This document shows, one piece after another, positions 12,149 through 23,875 of a DNA stretch of 64,000 nucleotides. Source of the stretch: Strobilurus pachycystidiatus (lineage: Eukaryota > Basidiomycota > Agaricomycetes > Agaricales > Physalacriaceae). Each line of letters opens with the position of its first letter. Positions within the stretch are counted from its first letter, which is position 1. The stretch lies in contig JAHLMK010000003.1 in NCBI GenBank assembly GCA_019915135.1, positions 2,852,001 through 2,916,000 of the forward strand, given 5' to 3'. The translations under genes and the position numbers were made by a program. The notes below the pieces were generated by a model. That model was given only the letters and a program-made list of their open reading frames with translations. It ran no database searches and was not told where the DNA came from.

Positions 12149-15100
12149 ATGCCCACTATGGAGATCAAGATTCATACGGTGGCCTGCGAGCGCAAGATGC
12201 GGACCAAATTGAGCGATGCCTTAACGGAGAGCTTAGTCTTGCAGAAGCGGATGGAACGACGTAAGTGGTTTGCCTGGTTTTTGTGACAGACATCTGAGAC
12301 TCCTCAGAACGGAAAGCCTTATTGATTCAGCGCAGACATGGTCTCACGGCTGACAAGGCCAGGATTTATGACGCAGCTACAGTGAATTCCGATGACGCTC
12401 ATGTTTACGATATACCAGAGGACTCTTTGGAACACCCGGACCTCTCTGCTACTTCTGACCCACCTGCTGCATCAGGTCATACTGAAAAGCTTGAGTTCAA
12501 TGATATCCGGACCACCTTTCATCCTTCGAGCAGCCGTCAGACAACTACCGAGCATTTCGCAGACTACAAAACGGGGAATAGTACTAGGACGGAGGCTCCG
12601 ATCGACGTCAATCCCTGGAGACCTTTCCCATCTCGTTTAGACTTCGATGTCTCCGAGTTTATTCTGGAGCAGGGACTGAACAAAAGTGCTGTCGATGAAC
12701 TCTTCCTTCTTTTCGAACGGATACAGAGTGGGGAAGAACGACTCATACTTCAAACCTACGCAGCGTGGAAAGCGACTTGGGAAGGTGCCTCTCACCTGCG
12801 AACACAGGTATGTTAGACATTTCGATTCCGAATATGCATTAATATCATTCCAGTTTCGAGAATCTTCGTTTCTCATCAAATACAACAAGTTTGCATACAC
12901 GTACAAGGTTTTTCACCGAGATTTGTGGCAGTGGGCTCAGGAGCTGCTTCGAGATCCCGTTATTGCACCGCACCTGGTCTGGGATGCGTGTAAGCTCGAA
13001 ATCTTCAACGGTCATAGCTTCGAAAGGTTTTATCACGAACCTTGGACTGGTGACCACTGGTGGGAGATGCAGAATAAGATTCCCTCAGACGCCAAGCCGC
13101 TTTGCTTCATCATCTACGCAGATAAAACACGGTTATCTTCGTTCGGTACCGTGGAGGGATATCCCGTGATAGCACGATTGGCCAATTTGCCCGTTGAACT
13201 ACGGAATGGAGACGGCGTGGGAGGTGGTCGTGTTGTTGGATGGTTACCAATTGTGAGTCAACTGTTTGATCCGCCGTGTTGAGTCTGTACTGATGCTTGC
13301 TAGGTAAAAGAGGATCCTCGATACAAAGGATCTTCGGGATGGGCGAACCACAAGAGGAGAGTCTGGCACACCGCCATGGCTCACCTTTTGCAGTCGCTAG
13401 AAAAGCTCTCTAAGGTTGGCGCTAGCTTCAAGATGCCGAACGGAGAAGTTTTGAGGCTCTTTGCGTTGATTCTCATATTATCGGCCGACTACAAAGAACA
13501 GTGTGTATCTTCTACTCTCGCCCTCTCGAAAACACTGGCCCACCTGTTTCTAGGACATTCATGACTCTGATTCGTGGTAGCAACGGCAAATTTCCCTGTA
13601 ATGTTTGTCTGGTGCCGAAAGACGATCAACTTCAGGTCAAACTCCTCGATGAGGGTCACAAAGCGTACCCTAAGCGTAGCTCCTCAGCTTCCCAAGAGCT
13701 GTACCGTACTTCCCGTGACCTGCCTTCCGGACAACGTGAAGATATCTACAAAGCACAGGGTCTGCGGTTTATATTGGTATGTGACACAATCTCTTAATCG
13801 TAGCGGCAGAGTCTTGCTAAGAGAAAAACGCAGAATGTTTTCTGGACACTGAAATACTGTGATGTCTTTCGGGCCGTTTCGTTCGACAGCTTACACGCTC
13901 ACCTGACTGGACTTTTTGGCGAACACCTCTTCAAGCAACTGCTCGAACACCTCATCAAGTTAGCAAAGGACACCTCCAATCCCTCTTTGAAATGGCTCGC
14001 TGACATTCAGTATGTGCAATTATGTGTAATATCCCTGATGTTCATCGAGTTCAAGCATGGCCTTGTTTCCGCGGTGGAGAGACGTCAACTACTTCTCATC
14101 CTTTACAAATATACGCTTCAACGACGGTAGCAAATTCGATGATCTTTCCAAGGTAGGTATCGTACAATTGCGTGGTGTCTGTACTCAACTTGTATGACAG
14201 AAAATTATCTTTTGTCTGCACTCAATTCTGACCAAGCGTGCAGATCCCGAAGGCTACTTACTCCTACGATGTCTTCGGGCTTATATGGTAGTTCACGCGT
14301 ATACCGATTTATGGGTTCAAACGCAGCCTCGAATCGAAGCCGGGGAGCAAGCAGTGTGGAATTTATCTCGGCTTCTCAACGTTTGTCTTCGGGATCTTGC
14401 GCCTAGCTGATACTGACAATGTGTATAGATGTATCAGCAGCGGATGGAACAACAGTGCGCCCCAGAGTCTAAGGATACTGTGAAGGACTGGAACTTTCCC
14501 AAGTCGCATTCACACTTCCATCTGTACGACGACATTAGGGGCAAAGGGGTTACCCGGAACTACAGTACAAAGCCTAACGAGAAGACACATCGCCCGAGCA
14601 AGGAGTATTATCAAAATCAAACTAACTTTCGAGACGTCGAGGCACAGGTGAGCCGCTACTCAACCCTATGATGTTGAGATCTATTCACGAAGGAGACAGA
14701 TCTTAAACCTCACTCACTATGCAAACGTTTCCGAGTTCATTCGAAGTCAGATCAACCTATATGATAAACAAGTCAAAGGGAATCAGGCCGACAAAGACGA
14801 CAAGGTTGAGAAAGATCAGAGAGAGGGAAGCCATGCTTCCGTTCACGGTGGTCGAGGAATTGGCGGAGGGCAGGTCACGTTCCAGGAGCTTGAGAAACGT
14901 GCAGAGACAGATCCTGCATACCTTAATTTCACCCAGAAGACATGGGAGGCCGTCGTGAGGATCTTTTCAGAAGATAAGACGATATTTCCACGCGGTGTTC
15001 ATGAAGTATACCAATTTCGCGCTCGAAGCTTGGTGAGCATTTTCCCTGCATCTAAGCTATCACTCACATTATCACAGGCTCACCTCTACGGAGCCATGCA

Positions 15101-15635
15101 GGTGACCTACGAGAATGAGGTTGACTGGAAAACATCCACCGACTATCTCAAATGTACCCCAGAGTTCTTTGGACGGCCCAGATACGATTGTGTCCTAGTT
15201 CGGGACGCCGACCGTTACTTTTTTGCACGCCTCGTGCTTATTTTTCGAGCATTTATTGGATCCGAGGATGTTCTTCTAGCCTTAGTTCACCCTTACGATG
15301 CTCAAGTCCCACAGACGCGCAAAGACCTAGACAATGATTTAGGGTTCCACCGAGTTCGAGCCCAGGACCGCCACCGATCCGAAGTTATCCCTCTACGTTC
15401 CATTGTTCGGGGAGGCCTCCTCGTCCCAGACTTTGGTCTTTCGCCACCCCCGTCTGAGATCCTGCAATATTGGGATTCCGTGGCCAAGCCTTCCACCGAC
15501 TATCTGGGTCCAGTGGTAGAGAGGTATATGAGAGCTGTAAAAGAATTCCTGGTGGTGGACACTGTCGACGGTGACTGGTTCCTTCGAATGCAGACTATAG
15601 ACTACATCGGACAGCGTAATATATCAGATGCTTGA
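12149..15635 (+). CDS. Plavaka-family transposase
   Basis: Eleven exons: 12149-12260, 12308-12807, 12854-13252, 13304-13500, 13554-13776, 13834-14009, 14056-14152, 14201-14380, 14429-14647, 14700-15032 and 15078-15635. Every junction is GT..AG and the frames close to about 997 residues. Family hallmarks, in order: FIIYADKTRLSSFGT (Asp ~294), ARLANLPVELRNG with GGGRVVGWLPIV, ILSADYKEQ (Asp ~399), MTLIRGSNGKFPCNVCLVP, LFPRWRDVNYFSSFTNI, and NFPKSHSHFHLYDDIRGKG followed by VTRNYSTKPNEKTHRP (Glu ~679). The two Asp and the Glu are my candidates for the DDE triad. Plavaka elements are CACTA-like DNA transposons common in basidiomycetes. No stop or frameshift is seen, so the gene may be functional. 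The first exon lacks the zinc-finger-like start often found in the family, so the true start may lie upstream. Confidence 0.85.
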
Positions 15636-15686
15636 CAACATGATTTGGTCTATATCAACGGATATACACAGGTATCTGCATAGTCA

Positions 15687-17125
15687 TCACACCATATCTA
15701 TAAACCATCCTTCGACAACCTTCCTATCGGACGTGTACCGAAACTCAACGTTCGATTTTCCAGCCTCCCGTGCTGTAAAGTAGGCAGCGGTTGCGTCCTC
15801 ACTGTTTCAACCATAATCAGTGACGAATCGTAGTAGACGAGATAGACAGAGAACTCACGAGTTGGTATAGAATTCTCCATAGCCATCATATCGAACAAGC
15901 CAAGTCCACAGAGGAGGAGTCTTGGATTTCCCTGTGCCGGTTTTCCGAGACGACCTGCCTCCCGAGGCAAGAGAGAGCGACGCTATCGCCGGGACATTGT
16001 CCACCTGTTGAACTGAAGCGGATGGTTCGGTGGGAGGGGTAGGGCTCTCATGGTTCACCGTCTGAAATCCCATCGCATCCAAGACTGTCGAAGACGCAAC
16101 TCCAAAGGAGATGTGGGGCGAGGTTGGAGCCGGGGAAAAGGCCTTCGGCTTCGAGTGAGAGGAAGGCCTCTCAGGAGAGCGGTTCATAACCTTTGTCGGA
16201 GAGGGAGGTTGCGAGACTTGAGAGGTGGCCGGTTTAAACTTGGACCTAGCTGGTGGCAGTAGGGTTTTAAAGTTGAGTTGCAACAACCGGGTTCTTTGAA
16301 CAACCCAACCCAACTCAGGTTGAGGTTGTTGAAAATTTAACTAAATTCAACAACCTCAACTTGGGTTGGGTTGTGTGTTTTTGGTGAAGGTGTAACTTTT
16401 AACAACCTTCAACAACTTGTGTCATTTTAATACTCATATAATGTGTATTTAAGGTGATATGAGACTGTTAAACTTAAGTACAATTGTAAATCATTGAAAA
16501 GTAACATTCTAAATAAAAACTTTATGTGTTTTGAGTAAAAAAGAGACATAAACAAGTAAAGTTGAGGTTGCAACCAGTTTTTGAGGGTTTTTTGGGGTTG
16601 TAAAGAGTTGAAAACAACCAGGTTGAGGTTGAGGTTGTTGGAAAATCATGAGTTTCAACAACCGGTTGGGTTGAGGTTGTTCACAAAATGAGCCAAAAAA
16701 CCCAACCCAACTCAACTTTAAAACCCTAGGTGGCAGCTTAGATGCGGGAACAGAATCTCCGCTAAAGCCTAGGAAAGCCTCCTCAGGAGGAACATGGTCA
16801 GAGGGACCATGTGTACCGTGGCAGATGTCGGCCCAAGCTTTGACGGCGGAGACATAGTCGTAGAATGGTCCCTTCCAACTGCCTGTGACCTTAGCCACCT
16901 CGCTGAAGCCCAACATGTCAGTAGCGGATAAGAATAAACAGTAAATACTCACAAGACAGTATATATTCCAGCCTTGTATGGCCTTCCATCTTTGTCAAAC
17001 ACGGTGGGAAGCGGTTTCGAGACAACGTAGAATTTCCTGCTTGAGGGGTAGGCATTCTTTCCCTCTGAAGCGGCGGGAAAGTAACGCGGACGGCACGTCT
17101 CAGCAAAGAGTGTGGGATTGTCCAT
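15687..17125 (-). pseudogene. RNase H1-N/viroplasmin-like domain protein, split by a MITE
   Basis: Exons 17125-16953, 16902-15859 (interrupted by the element at 16260-16728) and 15801-15687. Leaving out the element and one target-site copy, the frame closes to 284 residues. Residues ~28-97 (RKFYVVSK, then AGIYTVFEVAKVTGSWKGPF, then DYVSAVKAWADICHG) resemble the N-terminal domain of RNase H1 and caulimovirus P6-type viroplasmin, which binds RNA-DNA hybrid or RNA in those families. The middle is a Pro/Ser-rich linker and the end (AAYFTAREAGKSNVEFRY) may be a second small domain. As it stands the insert adds an altered reading frame, so the product is probably truncated unless the insert is spliced out. 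It converges on the transposase gene with only 51 bp between stop codons. Confidence 0.65.
16260..16728. mobile_element. 469-bp hAT-type MITE
   Basis: The ends are perfect inverted repeats beginning TAGGGTTTTAAAGTTGAGTT. The 8-bp direct repeat GGTGGCAG flanks the element at 16252-16259 and 16729-16736. An 8-bp target duplication and a TAGGG terminus fit the hAT superfamily. The body is built of CAACAACCTCAAC-like repeats in both directions and has no transposase. The perfect duplication and termini point to a recent insertion. Confidence 0.93.
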
Positions 17126-17270
17126 TTTTCAAATCAAGAGCGATCGATGAAATGATGGTGATCGTCGAGGGAGAGAGGCGACGTATGTCAGTGTTTGTCG
17201 GGCCCATCATTTCAACATATCATATGACTTTACCTCACTACGCCTTCAACTTTCCGGATACATCATATCG
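17126..17270. promoter_or_regulatory. Shared 145-bp divergent promoter
   Basis: The start codons of the minus-strand viroplasmin-like gene (17125) and the plus-strand unknown gene (17271) face away from each other across 145 bp. A compact shared promoter follows from the gene layout; no specific factor site is recognised. Confidence 0.5.
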
Positions 17271-17509
17271 ATGTCTCGTTACTTCGCACAAAATGGTGCT
17301 CCTCCAGATCTTTCCTTGCCTCCTCACCCGCCGAATCCAGCCTTTCAGTCAAACATGTCTCGCCCATCAGACCAGGCTCCCACGGCTCACTCAAACACGG
17401 ACTTGAACGCAACTTCGCAGTCTTACATGGTACCACCTACATACACGAGGCGTGGGCCCATGAACCCTCAGGAAAATCCAAGACCCTTTGCGAATATTCA
17501 AGGCCCACT

Positions 17510-17795
17510 GAGTGTTGCACCTCATTCCGGAGTGTTTCCCGATCGTACTCCCAATTCGGTGAGTGCTCTGACAGATTCCTAAGCTTTCCTGTCTCTAATT
17601 AGGCTGCTACGAACGCCAATCAGGAACCTCAACGTCATGAGGGGGTCATGTCTACACATCCCGATGTTCAAAGACGCTTCACGGATTCTCAAGGCCCACC
17701 AGGCGTTGCACCTCATTCCGGAGGGTTTCCCGAACGTCCTTCCAGCTCCGTGAGTGCTCTAGATTTCTCAAGCTTTCATGTCTCAATGGGATTAG
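17510..17795 (+). repeat. Tandem duplication of an exon with its intron
   Basis: The exon end around GTTGCACCTCATTCCGGAG plus the following intron (GTGAGTGCTCT..ATTAG) and the start of the next exon (GCTGC(T/C)ACGA) occur twice, at about 17514-17620 and 17704-17815. The two introns (17559-17602, 17750-17795) are clear copies of each other. This gives the protein its repeated VAPHSG(V/G)FP segment. Confidence 0.75.
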
Positions 17796-19552
17796 GCTGC
17801 CACGACTCCCAATCAGCAATCTCGGCACCAGGAGTCGGGCGCATCGGCACATCCCAATCTTCCTGCTATGTCACGACTCTACCAGCGTACGGTTAGTATG
17901 CCGCAGTCCATCAATGCATTCCGACCCGAGGATGCTCTTCCTAAGGCCACGGATAGCATGAATATTCCAGCCTCTCAGTACAACACGATGATTACTGTAA
18001 GCATTATCTATGTTCGTATACATTGAAATTAAGACTCAATGCCTCCCAAAATAGGCTCTGAAAGAGTCTAACCTTCAGGCCCAGGCGGTAGCAGACGAGA
18101 ACCGAGAGCTCAAGACGCGTTTAGCTACAGAGCAGGCCCGTGCCTCAAAGCCCAGGCGCAAAAAGAAAACCTCGGCGCCCGCTGTCACCAAGGAGGTTCC
18201 TTCCAAACAACGATCAGGTCAACACCCTCCAGGCTCTGACGCCGAAGTTGTGGATATCAGCTCGTCCAGCGAGGCGTCTGACGACGATAATGGGGGAGGC
18301 AAGAAGATTGTCGATCCTCTAATTTCGCCCCAACAGATGAAAACTCTCAAGCGGCTGGGAAAGAAACTTCTATTGGAGAGTTACCTCTGGTGGGACCAGC
18401 TCCAACCCTTCGGAATACCCCTCCAGGATCTCAGCGAGTGTTTCGAGGAGGGTGTTCGGTTCAGCGATCATAAACCATTCGAGGGTATCGAAGACGAAGA
18501 ATATCTGACTATGACCGTCACCCGTGACATCTACGTGAACGTCTTGTTCAGTCAGCATACGCTCGTGGAAGAGGAATATTCAGGTCTAACTAAAGCGGTA
18601 TAGTACTTCGATTATCTGCAGTCTTTGAAAACACTCAGCGGCTCCTTTAGCTCCGAGCAAGTGCAAAGCTGGGACGCTCCAGCTTTATCCACAAGCTCAA
18701 GGAGCTCGCACCTAGGATTTTTGCTGGTGTACTGGATCCCAAGGTCTTCGAACACGGCTATGATCGTTCTACGGACGTAGAGATCCCCACGAGTTATTCA
18801 ATGATCTGAACCTTGATCCTCAGAGAGGATATCCTCTCCAAAATTAAATAAACCTTGATCCTTTCAATGATCCTTAAGTTCGGATCATTGAGCAGTTCAA
18901 ATCAAGGATCATTGAATGATCCTTCTATGTTTGGGTGATAGATGTCTGATGTCTGATAGAATATGCATGCATAATCATCAATATGTACCATTGAAAGCTG
19001 TTTAAGTACTGTGGAAGCTTTTCTGTACTTGTATTTGCATAAAGTTAATGATTCAACAATCACTGCGTTTCTTGCTTTCTGAAAGACTTCGGATAGGTGG
19101 GTACTAGGAGACCATACAGGCAGAGTAATCATACGGTGGAACAGCTTCAGCTATCTAAGGTCTGACCATATAACGCGTAAGAGTACATGAAAATTACAGC
19201 TGAAGGTAACATGCTGACAACACACAAACTATCATTACTTGACAGTTACAACAATCAACCCTGTCTCGTGAGTCGTGAACTGCATAGGATGTTACAGTCA
19301 ATCTGTCATTTTATTATGAGTAGCTCATAGCTTTACTTGACACGGAAAATAAAAGAATATAAATAATGAGACTTGTATTCTTTGATGAGATGGATGGAGT
19401 ACAGACAAGACGGTACCATACAATAGCTAATAGTGATTACATAACACATATTTTGAATAATATAGCACCACCGCTGAGATACTAAGCCATGATTGTTGTG
19501 TTGTCTTATACACGCTAGTCGTCATCCACCTCTGGGTAAACCACAATGGTCC

Positions 19553-19698
19553 TCGTCCTTGTCCTTGTTAGGATTGGTCCTCGTCCGCGCCCAGTTGGTC
19601 CTCGTCCGCGCCCAGTTGGTCCTTGTCCGCGCCCAGTTGGTCCTCGTCCGCGCCCAATTGGTCCTTGTTTGCGTTCAGTTGATCCTCGTCCTCGTAGT
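19553..19698. repeat. 21-bp minisatellite
   Basis: About six head-to-tail copies of a 21-bp unit close to GGTCCTCGTCCGCGCCCAGT plus T, with C/T changes between copies. It is open in several frames (for example PRPRPVG), but the lack of start, splice or context signals says it is non-coding repeat DNA inside the hAT-like element. Confidence 0.8.
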
Positions 19699-19976
19699 TG
19701 GTTGAGCGGTCCATGCATGATGCACTAGAGACAAAATAAGGAAAAGGGAGAAGACGGGAGAGAAGGAAGTGAATAAACCCCAAGTTTGATCGAATTAAAA
19801 ACCAACCAGCACGTGAGACGCACATGTGTCAACGGCATGCGGACTCTGAGCAAAAGTGTGATATTGGGACTCTGTGCCGCTCAGATGGTAGCCGGCACCT
19901 GCTGCTGCACATCCCAACTCAGCTGCAGTGCTTCCATTGTTGTATTTTGCCTGCTTATAAATCTAACACTTCTGTA

Positions 19977-20449
19977 TAGACATGAGCACGAATGTCGGAT
20001 ATTTTCGGATATTTCAATTATATTCGTATCCGACATCCGAAGATATTCGGATGTCGGATGTCGGATACCTCTCGGATGTCGGATGCCTCTCGGATGTCGG
20101 ATGTCCACTTTCCGAGCAGACATCCGAGACATGATAGTGTGGGCTGTAGTATATGAGTGTTCTGTGTTAGCTATGTGACTCTAATTGACATTTATACACA
20201 GTGTAATACCATAACTTCATAGTAGGTATGGTTTCAGGCTGCTCTTGACGCAATATTATGCCAATACTCATGGATATTCAGATATATTCGAATATATTCG
20301 GATGAATATTCACAAATATTCGGATATTGGAGAATTATCTCGGATGCAATGTCGGATATCCATCCGAATATGAATATCTGGGTTTGAGGTGCACATATTC
20401 GTGGTTCGGATGTCGGATACATCCGAATAGACACTCGTGATCATGTCTA
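19977..20449. mobile_element. 473-bp MITE nested in the hAT-like element
   Basis: The ends are TAGACATGAGCACGAATGTC and, read inward from the right, TAGACATGATCACGAGTGTC (18 of 20 identical). The 8-bp duplication CTTCTGTA is perfect at 19969-19976 and 20450-20457. The body is packed with CGGATGTCGGAT and ATATTCGGAT words in both directions. No coding capacity. It must be younger than the host element. Confidence 0.92.
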
Positions 20450-23146
20450 CTTCTGTACACTTCTAGCAGTCTCAATGAGCGAGCACCAAGTGGAGTGTGG
20501 GTTAGGGTTCAAGTGTAAGGGTTCACCGCGGGGGAGAACACCTAAATTGGAACCCTAACCTTACAAATTTTGCTCTGCTGCGCTTGAATGACTTATGCTA
20601 GACATGTCTGTTGTTACAATGACAGCTAGGATACGCAGGTGACAAGGTCATACAACTAGCAGTTGTCAAGGCGTGCTATACATATACCTGTCTGAAGATT
20701 GATCATTAATGATTTGCGCACTGACAGCTTGATCTATATTGGCTATGTTAGATGCACCCATCACTAATTATACAGTAAGACTATCTAGACATAATGTCTT
20801 TGTTACTTGCGTCTACATCAAGTATCCAACATCTGACAAGTTGGAGAAAACGCAGTGAATGATCCTTCAATGATTTTTACCTTCAATGAATGAACCTTGA
20901 TCCTTACAATGATCCTTAGGTTCGGATCATTGACATGTTAATGATTTGAACTTCGGATCAAAGTCAAGGTTCGGATCAAGGATATCCTCTACTTCTAATG
21001 ACTCGTGAAGATCTCTATACGGACGTGGAGTGTCTGCGGCTACTTGGATACAACGAGAAGCTCCCTAGCCGAGACTTCAAACTCTTCTTTCCTGCTATAT
21101 ACGACCACGACGGTGATATGAAAACACTAATGCGAAATCAGAGCATCATGCGGGTAAGCAGGTACCTTTGCCTCGAATATAGCTAGCTTACGGCACTCCA
21201 GGTTCTCAAAATCACTCTTCTCGGGCCCATGAGCTTATGGTCCGACCCCCCCGCAACAAAAAAGACCAATCTTGAGTTATGGAAATTCAAAGAACTTCCT
21301 GCTGGCGCCCTGGCCTTCGCTGCGACCTGCGTACGTTGGAAAACTGAACTCTTCCCATTTGTCCCTATCCTAATGTTCTGAATAGATTCGTTATCTCATC
21401 TCCTGGGATACGAAGTTCCAGGTCGTAGGAAACAAGACGCAAATCCCCTACGGCGCAGACTTCGTTGTTTACAAGGACATGATCGAAAAAATGCTGCTCA
21501 ACCAGCCTCAGGAAACTAGTAATATCCGACAGACCATGGCCTTTTACGCATCTGGCTTGAAACCAAAGCGTGCGAAATCCAAGAAGACTGCTGCTCTCAA
21601 AGATTCGACCTGGGATAAACACTGTGATGACGAGTTAGCACAGGCGATGGCTGGAGCTATGGCACTGAACGAAAGCGGAGATCTTCCTGGTTTGTCAACG
21701 GCTATTGAACGGCTTGAAGCCTTCATTCTGATAACTTTACATTGTAGCTTCCAACGTCCAAGATAACTCAACTCGCCCACCTATGACTCAAAGCTCCAAT
21801 GCTGGCGACGTTCGGTCTTTGGTCTCATCGGAGATTGGAGCCGCCTCAGAGTCTTCAGTGCAGTTGCGGCCTATTTCCCCACCCTCCTCATCGACAAATC
21901 CCAGTAGTCCTCGACGTTCAAATGCAGAACAGGACGCCTCATTCTTCTTTTCGGGTCTCCACGATGAGCCGCCTCGTGCAGAGTTCTACCAAGACGACCA
22001 ACGCGCTTCCAACATGGATTCTGGGAATCAACCTGCATTTCAGAATGGCCCAGACAGCCAAGGACTCGGAGATCGAAGCAGATCTTCGGTGGCCATGGAA
22101 CAGCGTCGTGAATGGGCTACCACAGTTGGTCTTGGTCATCCTGGTAACAGGTTGGAACAGCGGGGAGATTCAGGCGTCTATGTTGACTCCAGGAATGAGA
22201 TACCCAGTCCAGGCGTGGACCGAGGCCAGGACTCTGGCTGGCGCCCTGCGCCAGGTCCCTATTCATATCCTGATCCTCGCCAGGAGAGCAGAGGGCATGG
22301 AAACCAGATCGTGTCTCCAAGCCAGGATGGTAACCCTAACTCAAACAGGAATTGGGGATCTTTCCAGGACAACTATACGTATTCCGACTCTCATCCTAGC
22401 AGGACTCCGCATCAGCAGGATGTCCATCAGGAGTGGGGCTCTATACCAGGCCCTCCTCGCTCCGAGTACAATGTGGGTGGGCCCCAAACCTACATCTCTC
22501 GCACAGAATCCTCTCGCATTCACCCATCGGACGACCATTCCAATCTCAGGCCAAGCCTTGATAACTATATGCCTTCCCCGCTGACATCTCAACGAATCGA
22601 ACACGAACCTTCCAACCGTGGGGCTCAACCTTTCCTGGATAGATCCATTCGCAGTTCATACGGCGCACTTCCCACTTTACCCGAGGAGGACAGCGAACCA
22701 GCTTCAAACAATGGCTATACCCGTCCTCGTCCCACACCTCTAGTCAAGGGAACGGATATCGGTCTTTACCGCCGCACAGAATACGGACTTCCCGCATCGA
22801 ATTTCTTCACACGCGCACCGACCTCAGATTTCCAACAAAACGCCCCAATCAACGTACCCGCCGACAACGTACCCGCCGCCAATATACCCTCCCCCAATGC
22901 ACCCGCTACCTCTATTGCGTTCCGTGAAGGCTCTGAGAGCAACTTACACGAAGCAGGCTCTAATGGCGACTTAGTGGCTTTGGAGCAGACCTCTGCTAGG
23001 GAGGAGACGGTGCCCATCGATCTACTCCTTGGCGACATTGTCAACGGGGATGATTTTGTGGATGGGGATAGTTCGCAAGTCAGAGCAGTAGGCCGGAGTG
23101 GTGGTAAAGCTGCAGGACGTGTCAAGGGAAGGCAAGGCAAAGTTGC

Positions 23147-23617
23147 TGTCAAGACCGGTGCCCGAATACTAAGGCGACCACCCAAGTCACAAACAAGACA
23201 GAGAAGAGGGATAGAGATTGAAGTATAAGATGTGGAGGAGTGTGTTGAGCTACAACAGTACTAGGAGCGACCAAGCAGTGAGTAGACGAAGAGAACAGAC
23301 TGAGGAAACTAAAGGGAAGGGAGCTACTATATATATACAAAGTCCGTGGCTGTGTAGTAAGGAGGAGAACAATAAGACAATAGGAAGTCCTAATGTGGCG
23401 AGACAATAGGCGGGCCGGAGTAGAGACAATAGGCGGTCCGGAGTGGACCCAGGTGGTCATCAGACCACTGATGGACAGGTCTAGGCAATGCCAAGACGAT
23501 GGATGCCAAGTGAATGTGGGCTAGGCCCAGGCCGAGGTGAATGTAGAGATGGGAGAATGTGGCGATGTCGGGAGTGGAGACGTGATGGAGGAAGCAGAAT
23601 AGAGGCGATTCGTGACA
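23147..23617 (-). mobile_element. 471-bp solo LTR in the last exon of the large unknown gene
   Basis: Read on the minus strand it starts TGTCACGAATCGCC and ends CGGTCTTGACA, the usual TG..CA ends of an LTR. It has a TATATATATAG box in the middle (about 23336-23326) and is flanked by the perfect 5-bp duplication GTTGC (23142-23146, 23618-23622). A Ty3/Gypsy-type origin is likely from the ends. No internal retrotransposon sequence is left, so it is a solo LTR. Omitting it joins the host frame exactly (AAA GTT GCA ACC). Confidence 0.93.
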
Positions 23618-23875
23618 GTTGCAACCCCAAAGGCAGCGGCTCCGTCGAACAAGGGAAATGGTCGCGGTGGTCGGAAAGGAAAAGGGCAAGCTTCTGTCAA
23701 TAAAGCACCAACTGCCGCTTTGGCTACTCGCACAACAAGGTCCCGAAGTATGACGCCTGCAGTTGAGAGAGCGGCTACGAGCAGAGTCGTGAGTCGGGAT
23801 GATATTCGAGGCCTGGTCAACGAGGCAGACTTTGACGAGGATGCTGAGGGTACCGTAGATGAAGGGTCAGACTGA

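Larger units (their letters stand above)
18778..21017. mobile_element. 2240-bp non-autonomous hAT-like element inside an exon
   Basis: Left end begins TAGAGATCCCCACGAGTTAT and the right end, read inward, TAGAGATCTTCACGAGTCAT (17 of 20 identical). The 8-bp duplication TACGGACG is perfect at 18770-18777 and 21018-21025. Both ends carry clusters of TCAATGATCC / GGATCATTGA and AGGATATCCT palindromes. No transposase frame is present, so it would need a partner element. It sits in frame within an exon of the large unknown gene and contains a smaller MITE and a minisatellite. Confidence 0.9.
17271..23875 (+). pseudogene. Large unknown accessory gene broken by two transposons
   Basis: Exons: 17271-17558, 17603-17749, 17796-17996, 18055-18597, 18651-18777 continued at 21026-21153, 21202-21330, 21386-21689, and 21748-23146 continued at 23623-23875. 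With the two inserts left out, all junctions are in frame and the total is about 1172 codons. Layout: a Pro/Ser-rich start with two near-identical repeats, a Lys-rich linker (KPRRKKKTSAP), a helical domain (about residues 230-560, for example KRLGKKLLLESYLWWDQL and LPAGALAFAATCIRYLISWD), a long Ser/Pro/Asn-rich part, and a basic, Gly-rich end (KGNGRGGRKGKGQA). The helical domain resembles uncharacterised agaricomycete families of the DUF6698 type, but I am not sure of that. Preserved frame and splice sites say the inserts are younger than any other decay. Confidence 0.6.

Noticed and set aside
19553..19698. CRISPR-like regular repeats
   Set aside because: The units are contiguous 21-bp copies without spacers in a eukaryotic genome; this is a minisatellite.
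18788..21007. Element ends at CACGAG..CTCGTG with flanks GAGATCCC/AAGATCTC
   Set aside because: That reading gives only a 6 of 8 flank match. Moving the ends ten bases outward gives a perfect 8-bp duplication and longer inverted repeats.
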